A DNA stretch of 64,000 bases from Ciceribacter sp. L1K22 (lineage in GTDB: Bacteria > Pseudomonadota > Alphaproteobacteria > Rhizobiales > Rhizobiaceae). This document shows, in pieces, positions 36,162-44,733 of this stretch. Location of the stretch: positions 1,997,541 to 2,061,540 of the forward strand of contig NZ_JAGFPK010000001.1 in assembly GCF_017599385.1 (NCBI RefSeq). Direction: 5' to 3'. The stretch's first letter is position 1. Each line of letters starts with the position of its first letter. A program made the translations under genes and the position numbers. The notes under the pieces are model-generated. The model was given only the letters and a program-made list of their open reading frames with translations. It ran no database searches and was not told the origin of the DNA.

Positions 36162-36236
36162 TGGCACGCCCTAGGGGAGTCGAACCCCTCTTCCCAGAAT
36201 GAAAATCTGGTGTCCTAACCGATAGACGAAGGGCGC
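36162..36236 (-). tRNA. tRNA-Glu (TTC anticodon), second copy
   Basis: Same 75-nt cloverleaf as the gene at 29424-29498, including encoded CCA and the TTTTCAT anticodon loop. Two identical tRNA-Glu copies are unremarkable in number, but the identical flanks point to a recent duplication or to gene conversion. Confidence 0.95.
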
Positions 36237-36256
36237 GTGCGCTTCGTGGTGGCGCC

Positions 36257-36285
36257 CTTATAGTCAGGGCTTGACGTTCCCGCAA
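36257..36285 (-). promoter_or_regulatory. Promoter of tRNA-Glu copy 2
   Basis: Same TTGCGG - 17 bases - TATAAG arrangement as in copy 1, within the repeated segment. Confidence 0.7.
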
Positions 36286-36408
36286 GCGCAAAATTGCGCT
36301 TTCTTGCAAAAAATATGACAGGCGTGGGGACGTCTGGCACTCTCAGTATTCTCGAACAATAACAAACGGCTAGCTGTTCCGCTGGGCTGCCGTTCGCCGC
36401 TGCTTTCG

Positions 36409-36924
36409 CTATTCTTCCACCACCGTCGCGGTCTCCGGGTAAATCGGTGGCTGGGCGGGTGCCGGCGCACTGAACAGGCTTGCCACGGCGGCGTTGTAGC
36501 CGTGTTGCGGCACGCCGGTCGGAACGAGGCTCGCAGGCGTTTCCGGTGCGCGCGGCGCGGCCTCTGCAACGGCGGCGCCTTGGGCGGAGAAGATGCTGGA
36601 CTGGCCGGCCGCGACCTGCGTCGGCTGCATCACCACCTCGCCGACCTGCGACGGATCGCCAGGAACGGGCTGGGTCATGGCTGCGGCATCGGCGGTCTCG
36701 TCGATCGGCTCTGCCTCGCCGGACGCATTCACCACCATTGGGTCAACATAACCCTTCTTGCCGGGTTTTTTACCCGTTGCGGCATCCGCGGCCGGTTCGT
36801 TCGCGGCCATGTCGCCGCCCGGCTCGAGACCGAGCAGGTCTTTGGCCGTCGTCGTGCAGCCGCAGGTGATGAGGCCAAGCGCGAGTGTGGCGGCGAGCCT
36901 CGTTCCGGTAGAGATGATCTGCAT
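36409..36924 (-). CDS. Putative lipoprotein of low complexity
   Basis: A 171-aa protein with a signal peptide (MQIISTGTRLAATLALGLIT) followed by Cys-Gly-Cys, the likely lipid attachment region, then a disordered Ala/Pro/Glu-rich body with no recognisable fold. I assign no function. The upstream 25 codons in frame are arginine-rich and were left out. It is on the minus strand, downstream of gloA. Confidence 0.6.
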   Translation of the reverse strand: MQIISTGTRLAATLALGLITCGCTTTAKDLLGLEPGGDMAANEPAADAATGKKPGKKGYVDPMVVNASGEAEPIDETADAAAMTQPVPGDPSQVGEVVMQPTQVAAGQSSIFSAQGAAVAEAAPRAPETPASLVPTGVPQHGYNAAVASLFSAPAPAQPPIYPETATVVEE

Positions 36925-37031
36925 GTTGAGAACCCCGTTCAAGCAGGCATCCGGAGGGTCACGCCGGGAGCGTCGACGATCCGGATGCATTTCGCCCATT
37001 GTCGGGCGCGAAGCTTGCGCGAGGCGGGGGC

Positions 37032-37472
37032 TTACCAGGCGCCGGTGTTCGGCATGGAGGCCCAGGGCTCTTGCGGCGGCAGGTCGGCGCCCTTCTGCAG
37101 GATTTCGATCGAAATGCCGTCCGGCGAACGCACGAAGGCCATGTGGCCGTCACGCGGCGGGCGGTTGATCGTCACGCCATTATCCATCAGCTTCTGGCAG
37201 ATCGCGTAGATGTCGTCGACCTGATAGGCGAGGTGGCCGAAATTGCGCCCGCCGGTATAGTCTTCCGTGTCCCAATTGTAGGTGAGTTCCAGGCACGGGG
37301 CGAGGCCGGCCCTGACAGCATCCATGTCGTCTTTGGCAGCGAGAAAGACGAGGGTGAAACGGCCCTTCTCGTTTTCGAAACGTCTGACCTCCTGAAGACC
37401 GAAAAGGTCGCAATAGAAGTGCAGGGAAGCATCGAGGTCCTTAACACGGACCATGGTGTGCAGATAACGCAT
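37032..37472 (-). CDS. gloA: Lactoylglutathione lyase (glyoxalase I)
   Basis: A 146-aa enzyme that isomerises the methylglyoxal-glutathione adduct to S-lactoylglutathione. Four metal ligands expected for GloA are found in [12 protein letters not shown] (His5), CLELTYNW (Glu), [11 protein letters not shown] (His) and [10 protein letters not shown] (Glu). GGAGGA precedes the ATG at 37472. Length is normal for the bacterial Ni/Zn enzyme. Confidence 0.92.
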   Translation of the reverse strand: MRYLHTMVRVKDLDASLHFYCDLFGLQEVRRFENEKGRFTLVFLAAKDDMDAVRAGLAPCLELTYNWDTEDYTGGRNFGHLAYQVDDIYAICQKLMDNGVTINRPPRDGHMAFVRSPDGISIEILQKGADLPPQEPWASMPNTGAW

Positions 37473-37659
37473 GTCGTCCTCCGGTTTGCTGTTACGATAT
37501 GGAGCACGCGACAGCCTGGAGCAAGGCAGGGCGCGCACAAAAGCACTTGGGTATATTTCAAACTAGGGCTTGCGCCCGACCGTTCTCGGAATGTTAATCT
37601 GTCTGTCAAGAATCAGTTAACTGTTGCCTGAGTGACGCGTTACCGAGGGGCTGAAGGAC

Positions 37660-38238
37660 ATGGCGAACAGGATGTCAGAGAAGGGGCTCGCTGATATCGA
37701 GGATCTCTCCAGTGAGCCGGTCGATCTGATCGAAATCACCGGTGTCGTCAAGTGGTTCGACGTCGCCAAGGGCTTCGGTTTCATCGTTCCGGACAATGGA
37801 ATGCAGGATGTGCTGCTGCACGTGACCTGCCTCAGGCGCGACGGTTACCAGACCATTCTCGAGGGAACCCGCATCGTCGCCCTGATCCAGAAGCGCGAAC
37901 GCGGCTACCAGGCCTTCCGCATTCTCTCCATGGACCAGTCAACCGCGATCCATCCATCCCAGATGCCGCCGATGCGCACCCACGTGCAGGTGGTGCCGAC
38001 CAGCGGGCTGGAACGCGTCATCGTCAAGTGGTTCAATCGCACCAAGGGCTTCGGCTTCCTGACACGCGGCGAGGGCACCGAGGACATCTTCGTTCACATG
38101 GAAACGCTGCGCCGCTTCGGCCTCACCGAACTGCGTCCCGGCCAGACGGTGCTGGTGCGTTTCGGACCCGGCGAAAAGGGCCTGATGGCCGCTGAAATCC
38201 ATCCTGATAATCCCGGCCCGGCAGCACGGGCGCATTGA
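37660..38238 (+). CDS. Double cold-shock-domain protein
   Basis: A 192-aa RNA/ssDNA-binding protein with two cold-shock domains. The first (residues about 25-90) carries GVVKWFDVAKGFGFIVPD and the second (about 118-185) VKWFNRTKGFGFLTRG, both with the RNP1 aromatic motif. RNP2 is present only in altered form (VLLHVTCL and IFVHMETL). Such tandem proteins are usual in Rhizobiales. The stop overlaps the start of the DUF192 gene (TGATG), so the two are translated together. Confidence 0.88.
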   Translation: MANRMSEKGLADIEDLSSEPVDLIEITGVVKWFDVAKGFGFIVPDNGMQDVLLHVTCLRRDGYQTILEGTRIVALIQKRERGYQAFRILSMDQSTAIHPSQMPPMRTHVQVVPTSGLERVIVKWFNRTKGFGFLTRGEGTEDIFVHMETLRRFGLTELRPGQTVLVRFGPGEKGLMAAEIHPDNPGPAARAH

Positions 38239-38726
38239 TGGCGATCATGCGCAGGATTTACGTTGGAAGCGCACTCGTTGCGCTTTTTTCGTTGGTAGTT
38301 TTCACCGTCCTCATCGGCAGCGGTGCTTCCTCGGCCGCCACGAGCACGATCACGATCAGCACGGCGGCCGGCGCCAGCCATGATTTTTCCGTGGAGCTGG
38401 CCGTTACGCCGTCCGAGAGGGCGCAGGGACTGATGAACCGCACCGAGCTCGATCCCGATTCCGGCATGCTGTTCGACTTCGGCGAAGCGCGGCCAGTCAC
38501 GATGTGGATGCGCGACACGCCGCTGTCGCTGGACATGCTCTTCGTCGGCGACGACGGAACGATCCTCAAGATCGCGGAGAACACCAAGCCCCAGTCGGAC
38601 GACCTGATCTATTCCGGCGACGATGTTCGTTACGTGCTCGAAATCAATGGCGGCCGCAGCGCGGCGCTCGGAATCGCCAAGGGCGACAGGCTGAGCGGCG
38701 AGGCGATCCGGCCGGCGTCCGAATAG
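38238..38726 (+). CDS. DUF192 family exported protein
   Basis: A 162-aa protein with an N-terminal signal/anchor (IYVGSALVALFSLVVFTVLI) and a DUF192 domain: VELAVTPSERAQGLMNRTEL, GMLFDFGEARPVTMWMRDT, PLSLDMLFVGDDG and VLEINGGRSAALGI. The function of the family is unknown. The start overlaps the cold-shock gene by one base. A start at 38247 (MRRIYVG) is also possible. Confidence 0.85.
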   Translation: MAIMRRIYVGSALVALFSLVVFTVLIGSGASSAATSTITISTAAGASHDFSVELAVTPSERAQGLMNRTELDPDSGMLFDFGEARPVTMWMRDTPLSLDMLFVGDDGTILKIAENTKPQSDDLIYSGDDVRYVLEINGGRSAALGIAKGDRLSGEAIRPASE

Positions 38727-38771
38727 AAAAATTTCGCCACATCTTTCGTGTCGGCAACCGGATTTTAGCGG

Positions 38772-38800
38772 TTGCGACGGCACCATGAACCGTGTATTCC
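38772..38800 (+). promoter_or_regulatory. Promoter of tRNA-Pro
   Basis: TTGCGA (38772-38777) and TATTCC (38795-38800) with a 17-base spacer, ending 17 bases before the mature tRNA. Confidence 0.55.
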
Positions 38801-38817
38801 GGCACGGACCCGAGAGA

Positions 38818-38894
<77 letters not shown>

Positions 38895-38987
38895 CTCGCA
38901 TCGCGGCTGAGGCCGCGGTCGGGCGGGATGTCCTTGGCGTCCGGCATGGGATACCGTGACCCTGAAGTGTGTTTGGAGCCCACGCGA

Positions 38988-39293
38988 ATGTCCGCCAAGA
39001 TCTACCGCCCCGCAAAGACCGCCATGCAGTCCGGCAAGGCCAAGACCCATCTCTGGGTTCTCGAATTCGACCAGTCGGTGCCGCGCAAGATCGACCCGAT
39101 CATGGGCTACACGACATCGGCGGACACGCTGCAGCAGGTCAAGCTGACCTTCGAGACGCAGGAACAGGCAGAAGCCTACGCCAAGCGCAACGGCATCGAC
39201 TACCGCGTCATCCCGCCGAAGGAAGCCAACCGCCAGGTCGTCTCCTACACAGACAATTTCCGCTACAGTCGCCTCCAGCCGTGGACGCACTGA
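38988..39293 (+). CDS. ETC complex I subunit (NDUFS4-like)
   Basis: A 101-aa protein matching the alphaproteobacterial accessory subunit related to mitochondrial NDUFS4 (ETC_C1 family): SAKIYRPAKTAMQSGKAKTH, WVLEFDQSVPRKIDPIMGYT, DTLQQVKLTFETQEQAEAYA and a C-terminal YTDNFRYSRLQPWTH. It associates with NADH:ubiquinone oxidoreductase at the inner face of the membrane. GGAG is 9 bases upstream of the ATG. It lies between two tRNA genes. Confidence 0.9.
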   Translation: MSAKIYRPAKTAMQSGKAKTHLWVLEFDQSVPRKIDPIMGYTTSADTLQQVKLTFETQEQAEAYAKRNGIDYRVIPPKEANRQVVSYTDNFRYSRLQPWTH

Positions 39294-39332
39294 GCGTCGA
39301 ATGGCTTCGCCGTCCGCTCGGGCGGCCAACGC

Positions 39333-39409
39333 GGTCCCTTAGCTCAGCTGGATAGAGCAAGTGCCTTCTAAGCACTAGGTCGTAGGTTCGAGCCCTACAG
39401 GGATCGCCA
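39333..39409 (+). tRNA. tRNA-Arg (TCT anticodon)
   Basis: A 77-nt cloverleaf: acceptor GGTCCCT / AGGGATC (one G-U pair), G73, encoded CCA, anticodon stem AGTGC / GCACT around CTTCTAA (anticodon TCT, reading AGA) and T-arm TAGGTTCGAGCCCTA (imperfect). It marks the left edge of the accessory island. No second copy of its 3' end was found at the other side. Confidence 0.95.
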
Positions 39410-39540
39410 TTTCACTGATTTCTCATGCGACCTTCGACTGGGTTCGTGATTTTGCTGGTCTGGTTTGTCCGTCTGCCGGCTGATCGGGTCACTTCGCTGG
39501 GTTTAAATTGGGCATTTCCCGCAGGGTCCGGGGGGCAAGG

Positions 39541-40077
39541 TCATAGGATACGGTAGCGCTGCGTTTTGCTTTTCCAGAACCTGAGCTCCATTTTCTCGTA
39601 GTCACAGATGACCAGCTCTCCCTGAAGCTCGGCTACACCTTCGACCCTAATCGCCGCCTGCGAGCCGTCCTCATACTGAAGATGGAGAATGGTATCGGTG
39701 CCAAGAAGGTGGACCTCCGCTCTCGTGACGACAGCGATGGTCTTGCCATCCGCAGCCCCACTGCCAAGGTATGAATCCGCCATCAGGGCCCTGCCAGCGC
39801 CAGGTTCTCTGGGAAAGCATTTCTCATGTCTCTTCCACGGAGCTCCAGGTGGCGGATCGATGTAGACGCTACCTCCGTTATGCCGAATGAAGAGCACGCG
39901 GTCGCCGCAGCGCGGACAGTTCGTCGGTCGGCAAAAGCTGTCACTGGAGTGGCTCTTATAACCGGACTGGGATGCTAGTGAGATACCCGAACAGCTTCCT
40001 ACGATGTGGATCGGGATTGCCCTACCACCGAGCCTACGGATAACGATCTCCTTCCCGCACAGGTCACAGTATGGCAC
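39541..40077 (-). CDS. Unrecognised protein with zinc-binding Cys motifs
   Basis: A 178-aa protein that opens with VPYCDLCGKEIVIRR, a CxxC knuckle, and continues with CRPTNCPRCGDRVLFIRHNG, a second Cys pair, then PPPGAPWKRHEKCF. The zinc sites suggest a nucleic-acid- or protein-binding module. The C-terminal 60 residues are a compact beta-rich region (RAEVHLLGTDTILHLQYEDG). The GTG at 40077 is chosen because GGGAG sits 7 bases before it, and because the upstream frame overlaps the next gene. It follows the GYF-RDD gene by 44 bases on the same strand, so the pair are probably co-transcribed. No family assignment. Confidence 0.6.
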   Translation of the reverse strand: MPYCDLCGKEIVIRRLGGRAIPIHIVGSCSGISLASQSGYKSHSSDSFCRPTNCPRCGDRVLFIRHNGGSVYIDPPPGAPWKRHEKCFPREPGAGRALMADSYLGSGAADGKTIAVVTRAEVHLLGTDTILHLQYEDGSQAAIRVEGVAELQGELVICDYEKMELRFWKSKTQRYRIL

Positions 40078-40121
40078 TTGTGATCTCCCAAGTTTGCCCG
40101 GGTTGGCCAGCGAGGTCGTTG

Positions 40122-41345
40122 TTAGTTCGCAGTCCCGAGCATTGCACTCACGAACCTCTGCTTCTCGGCCATCTGGCTTGCCGAAGTCCCGCGTGTGTAA
40201 ACCAATGTCCGCCAGGCATTGCTGCCACGCACGGCTACCGTGACCTCGACTGTGGCATCGGTGGCCTTCGTGGAACGTCCCGATGCCCGGAGCGCTGGCA
40301 TCCCGCTGACCTCGACAGGCTGCCATTCCGTATCGATGATGATCTCCGACGCGAGTACGTTCTTGATCGCATCCGCGTATGCGCCAGCGTCAACATTTCC
40401 CGACGGAAGTGACTCATGGCCGAAGATCGCTTCGGAGAGTAGTTCGTTGGATACGAAGTAGAATACGCTGCCACCGTTGGTGTCGAGTGGCTGTGTCTGC
40501 CAGGTCGCTCCGATAGTCGCGGTCTTGCCCGTTATCGGGCTGACCCATGCCTGCGTCCGATTGAGATTGGTCGTGGAGCGTTCATCCTCGGTGCGCAGTA
40601 TGATATTGCCAGCAAAGAGAACGGCTACCGCCAAAATCGCTATCGCCAGCCGACTCTTGCCAGGGTTCGCGATTACCCCGGGGTTGCCTTCGTCGTAGCT
40701 GGCGGCTCGGCCCGATGCCAGACGGCGATATTGCGCGACCTGTGTGAATAGGGCGACGAAGGGAATTCCCAAGCCTAAGCCTGCGATCCACACCTTGAAT
40801 TCTCGGGCGATGAAGAAGCCGACGCGGTTCGCGCCGGAGGGTACGGGCACTTTGACCCCGACGATCGCCTTGCCCGGGGTGCTTCCTGTCAGAGCCATGC
40901 TGAGCGCCAACAGAAGGGTGACCAAGGGCAGGATCATCAGGCCGAATAGCCCCGCGTTCATTTCGACGATGGCGACGTAGATTTCGGGTGAGTATATGGC
41001 CGACCACAGGCCGACTCCCAGTCCCAACAGAGGCATTAGGATCAGGTTGTCGATGAACCTCGCCCAGAAGCGCGGCCAAGGTCGGGAGGTGAGATTGCTC
41101 GCTGGTACGCCTGGGACGGGTTGGAACGCTGGGGGAGGCATCTTAGGTGGCGTTGGAAGTGGAGGAGGGACCACGAAGGCGTCTTGAAAGTCGGGATGCG
41201 CGCCCGCGAGCTGCCAGTTGTCCATCCCCTTCCGCCAGAGATACGTCTGCGAAGTAAGTTGCCCGCGATCGATCAATCGACGTATTTCGGCTTCTTCGAC
41301 GGGCCCTTTCCGGTCTTTACCCACATTGTAATACCATTCTGTCAT
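40122..41345 (-). CDS. GYF_2-RDD membrane protein
   Basis: A 407-aa protein. Residues 1-55 are a GYF_2/DUF4339 domain (WYYNVGKDRKGPVEEAEIRR, then LTSQTYLWRKGMDNWQLA), followed by a proline-rich linker. An RDD membrane region comes next (RPWPRFWARFIDNLILMPLL, with further helices up to about residue 240 and the motif GSTPGKAIVGVKV), then a membrane segment (IAILAVAVLFAGNIIL) and a C-terminal extramembrane domain. The combination suggests a membrane-anchored binding or scaffold protein. It is divergent from the modification operon, 412 bases away. Confidence 0.75.
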   Translation of the reverse strand: MTEWYYNVGKDRKGPVEEAEIRRLIDRGQLTSQTYLWRKGMDNWQLAGAHPDFQDAFVVPPPLPTPPKMPPPAFQPVPGVPASNLTSRPWPRFWARFIDNLILMPLLGLGVGLWSAIYSPEIYVAIVEMNAGLFGLMILPLVTLLLALSMALTGSTPGKAIVGVKVPVPSGANRVGFFIAREFKVWIAGLGLGIPFVALFTQVAQYRRLASGRAASYDEGNPGVIANPGKSRLAIAILAVAVLFAGNIILRTEDERSTTNLNRTQAWVSPITGKTATIGATWQTQPLDTNGGSVFYFVSNELLSEAIFGHESLPSGNVDAGAYADAIKNVLASEIIIDTEWQPVEVSGMPALRASGRSTKATDATVEVTVAVRGSNAWRTLVYTRGTSASQMAEKQRFVSAMLGTAN

Positions 41346-41757
41346 GCGTGTATTCCCCCACCGACCTACAACGCTATGGTTAGCAACGACAGACGACAGC
41401 GTAAACCTGCAACACCATAGCTGGGGCAGGTGCACGTCATTTCGGTTTGTCTCAAACCGTCTGGCATCCTCAAGTACGGGGGCGAGCGCAAACGTTGCCA
41501 CCTGTCCGGTTCTTCCGCGCTCGCAAGGCCTACCTATAGGGCGAATTTCTGAACATGCATCGGGGATGAGGTCATTATCGCGTCCGTTTTTGCCCATTTA
41601 GGGAACGGCCCCGATTAGGCGAAACAAATAGACAAGTGATTGGTAGGCCTAGAAAAAAGACCTGCGTGTCTATCACTCATTAACGGTTAGATGCATAATG
41701 CTCAATCAAAGGGTGTCTAACCGAGTCTTTGCTACAGCGCCTGAGGGTTGACGGATC
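41346..41757. other. Divergent intergenic region of the island
   Basis: This 412-base region contains no convincing gene and must hold the promoters of the GYF-RDD gene (minus) and of the ATPase-receiver-methyltransferase operon (plus). It is AT-richer towards the right. No palindromic operator was obvious. Confidence 0.4.
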
Positions 41758-44733
41758 GTGGAAAGCAAAAATGTTTCAACGAAAAGCTTCACGACGCGCG
41801 CTCGAACGATTGATCACCTGGGGCGCGAGCAGATTGCCGACGCACCCACTGCTGTCTCGGAGCTGTGGAAGAACTCTTGGGACGCCTACGCGCGTGACGT
41901 AAAGCTTCACGTGTTTCGTGAAGAGCCTCCAGTCGCTGTCATGACAGATGATGGTCATGGCATGCGTGCATCGGATTTGTTCGACCGTTGGCTGGTGATC
42001 GGCACGGAAAGCAAGCTCTCAAACGCCCAGCCTATTTTGGCTGCCGACCGCAATGGGTTGCCGATCCGAGCACGCCAGGGTCAAAAAGGCATTGGTCGGC
42101 TTTCCAGCGCAAAGCTCGGTTCGGTGTTGCTGTTGATCAGTAAGCATCGTTCTGAGAGATACCTTGCAGCGCTGATGGACTGGCGCATGTTCGAGAACCC
42201 CTACTTGAACCTGTCAGAAGTGGGCGTCGCTACAGCCGCACTGGAAACGAAGGGTGAGATATTTGAAGCGCTGCCAGCCTTGGCAGATGATTTGATGGCC
42301 TCTGTCCTAGAAGATGCCACAGATTGGAGAACCAAGGATCGTCCAGTTCGGAATGCCTGGAAGCGCTTTGACGAAGATTGGCATACAGAGGACCCGTCGC
42401 GCACGGGGTTGTCGCCTTCCCAGCGGATTATCCAAAGCATTAAGCGCTTACCCTTTCGAGCCGAGCATTTAGTTGACTGGGACGGTCCAGGAACTGCCAT
42501 GCTTATCTTTGATCTGGACGACACGCTGAAAGCATTGCCTTCCACTGGTGACACCGACCTAGTGCGGACGCAGATTATCGAGCGCTTTGAAAAAACTCTC
42601 TCGAATTTTGTCGACCCTTATTCCGTTGGGCGTAATCGTCCGGAATTCAGCTACCGCGCAGACGTTCGGGCGATCGGCGATGACGCTGCGCGGCCGAAAG
42701 TTCTTGTGGGTGCTGAGAGAGCGATCGATCGGTACCAAGTCCAGGACATGGAGCACCAGATCGAAGGGATAGTCGGGGACGACGGCGTTTTCCGTGGAAA
42801 AGTGAAAGCCTTCGGTCACTGGACTGAAGGTGTGGTCGAGTTCGAATTGCCCAAAGGTCTCTACATGCCAGAGCGGGCTTCGACGCGGGTTGGGCCATTT
42901 GACATTTACATCGCTTCAATGGAGTTCGAGCAGAGTAATTCCAGCCACAGTCGTGCTGACCACATTCGCTACCTTGGTCTAGCCGAAGAGTTTGCTGGCC
43001 TGATGATATACCGTGATGGTTTGCGTGTTCTGCCTTACGGTCGTGAGGATAACGACTTCTTCGAAATCGAGTATAAACGCAGTAAGAATGCGGGTCGTTA
43101 CTTCTGGAATCACAGGCAGATGTTTGGGCGGATTGCTCTTACCAGGCATAATAACCCAAATTTAAAAGACAAGGCTGGTCGGGAAGGTTTTATCGACAAT
43201 ACGGCAGCTAAGACCTTCCGAGCTCTTGTCGGTAACATTCTGGATCAGTCGGCGCGTCGGTATTTCGGGTCGGCCTCCGACATTCGGAAGCCGCGAATAG
43301 CTGAAATCAAGGCGTCAAATCGTCAGGGGCGAGCCGAGGAAGAGGCGAAGAAGCTCCGTGAGAGAGAGCGCAAGCTATTTCAGGCGGAACTAGCGCGCGC
43401 CGAACAACAGCTTCCTTCCTTGGTCGCAGATATTGCGAAGCAAACTCAGAACTTTGCTATCGAAAAGGATGATGATGTAGTAGCCGCATCTGAGCGCATC
43501 TCCGAATGGCGAAGTGTCCTGGCTGAGTCACTGATGCGGCCGTTGCCCGTCGGTTCGGCAAAACTCTCTAGCCGCTACCAGGCTGCCAGACACGACACCG
43601 AAAAGGTGTCGGAGTTAATCTCGAGCTTCGAGACTCAATTCCGTGAAGCTGTAGGCGCGTACATAGCCAGTGAACCAAGGAAGCTCCTTGATCAACAGAT
43701 CAAAAGCGGCGTGGAGGCAATTCGTCAACAGGTCGAGCAATTCCAATCCGTCATCGTATCTCTGCAGCGAGAGCAGTATGACTTTGTTCGAACTCTTGCG
43801 CAGAGCAGGATCGCAGACTTTGCGAAGGACTGCGAAGCAATCTCCGCGAAGCTCGAAGCCAAGCTGCTCGACGTGCCGGCGGCCGTCGATGCTCTCAGGC
43901 AGTTACGCGACGAGTGGATGGGCGAGAACCGTCAGGTATTCGGCATCTACGTGTCCGCGTTGGAGAGCGTGAAAGACGAGATCGATCTAGAGACCCTAGC
44001 TAGTGTACAAAACCAGAGTCTGAGGGAGAACGCTGCGGAGCTGGATAGGCTGACTGCTCTCGCACAGCTCGGCATCGCCGTAGAGATCGCAGCCCATGAT
44101 CTCCAAGACTTCGACGAGATGGCGACTGCGGGTCTCAACTCGTTGCCCCCGGAAGTACGAGACGCTCCTGAGGTGCGTGACATCCGGTTGGGTATTGAGG
44201 GACTAACCGATCAGCTGCGGTTCCTTTCGCCACTGCGTCTCTCCGGCGATCGGGTACAAAGGTGGATTACGGGAACCGAGATCAGTGAATTCATCCGCCA
44301 GTTCTTTGCACCCAAGTTTGCGGAGGCTGGTATCGAATTCGCCAGTTCTGCTGAGTTCCTTTCACTCCGGCTCTACGAACGCCCAGCGCGCATTTTTCCG
44401 GTGTTCATGAACCTCGTGAACAACAGCGTCTATTGGCTGGGTACCGTTCCTCGTCCTACGAGAAAGATATCGTTCGGCGTATCCGGAGAGGAGGTCTTCA
44501 TCGCTGACAGTGGCCCGGGTGTGTCTGAAGAAGATCAGGGCAACATCTTCCGGCTTTTCTTTACCCGGAAGGAACGATCAGGGCGTGGCGTCGGCTTGTA
44601 CCTGGCTCGCGCGAACCTGTCCGCAGGAAGCCATACGATCAGATATCGGTCACCCGATGACCAACCTGGTCTGGCCGGCGCAGCATTTTACATAAGATTT
44701 CGGGATATTGATTTTGGGGGCGGAGAGGGTTGA
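41758..44733 (+). CDS. MORC/MutL-like GHKL ATPase fused to a histidine-kinase-like module
   Basis: A 991-aa cytoplasmic protein with two ATP-binding GHKL domains. N-terminal module: motif I ELWKNSWDAYA (Asn39, Asp42), motif II MTDDGHGM (Asp65-Met69) and motif III GQKGIGRLS (108-115), the layout of MutL, HSP90 and prokaryotic MORC relatives. A coiled coil rich in E, R, K and Q follows (about 530-590). C-terminal module: an H-box-like IAVEIAAHDLQDF with His780, N-box FMNLVNNSVYWLG (883-895), G1 DSGPG (917-921), F-box and G2 GRGVGL (942-947), as in sensor kinases. It starts with GTG at 41758, without a strong ribosome-binding site. The receiver gene overlaps its stop (TGATG). No transmembrane segment is present, so any signal is intracellular. 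Confidence 0.8.
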   Translation: MESKNVSTKSFTTRARTIDHLGREQIADAPTAVSELWKNSWDAYARDVKLHVFREEPPVAVMTDDGHGMRASDLFDRWLVIGTESKLSNAQPILAADRNGLPIRARQGQKGIGRLSSAKLGSVLLLISKHRSERYLAALMDWRMFENPYLNLSEVGVATAALETKGEIFEALPALADDLMASVLEDATDWRTKDRPVRNAWKRFDEDWHTEDPSRTGLSPSQRIIQSIKRLPFRAEHLVDWDGPGTAMLIFDLDDTLKALPSTGDTDLVRTQIIERFEKTLSNFVDPYSVGRNRPEFSYRADVRAIGDDAARPKVLVGAERAIDRYQVQDMEHQIEGIVGDDGVFRGKVKAFGHWTEGVVEFELPKGLYMPERASTRVGPFDIYIASMEFEQSNSSHSRADHIRYLGLAEEFAGLMIYRDGLRVLPYGREDNDFFEIEYKRSKNAGRYFWNHRQMFGRIALTRHNNPNLKDKAGREGFIDNTAAKTFRALVGNILDQSARRYFGSASDIRKPRIAEIKASNRQGRAEEEAKKLRERERKLFQAELARAEQQLPSLVADIAKQTQNFAIEKDDDVVAASERISEWRSVLAESLMRPLPVGSAKLSSRYQAARHDTEKVSELISSFETQFREAVGAYIASEPRKLLDQQIKSGVEAIRQQVEQFQSVIVSLQREQYDFVRTLAQSRIADFAKDCEAISAKLEAKLLDVPAAVDALRQLRDEWMGENRQVFGIYVSALESVKDEIDLETLASVQNQSLRENAAELDRLTALAQLGIAVEIAAHDLQDFDEMATAGLNSLPPEVRDAPEVRDIRLGIEGLTDQLRFLSPLRLSGDRVQRWITGTEISEFIRQFFAPKFAEAGIEFASSAEFLSLRLYERPARIFPVFMNLVNNSVYWLGTVPRPTRKISFGVSGEEVFIADSGPGVSEEDQGNIFRLFFTRKERSGRGVGLYLARANLSAGSHTIRYRSPDDQPGLAGAAFYIRFRDIDFGGGEG

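Larger units (their letters stand above)
36159..36293. repeat. Direct repeat copy 2 containing tRNA-Glu and its promoter
   Basis: Identical to 29421-29555 over 135 bases and in the same orientation, so the two copies flank a 6.6 kb block as direct repeats. Confidence 0.9.
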
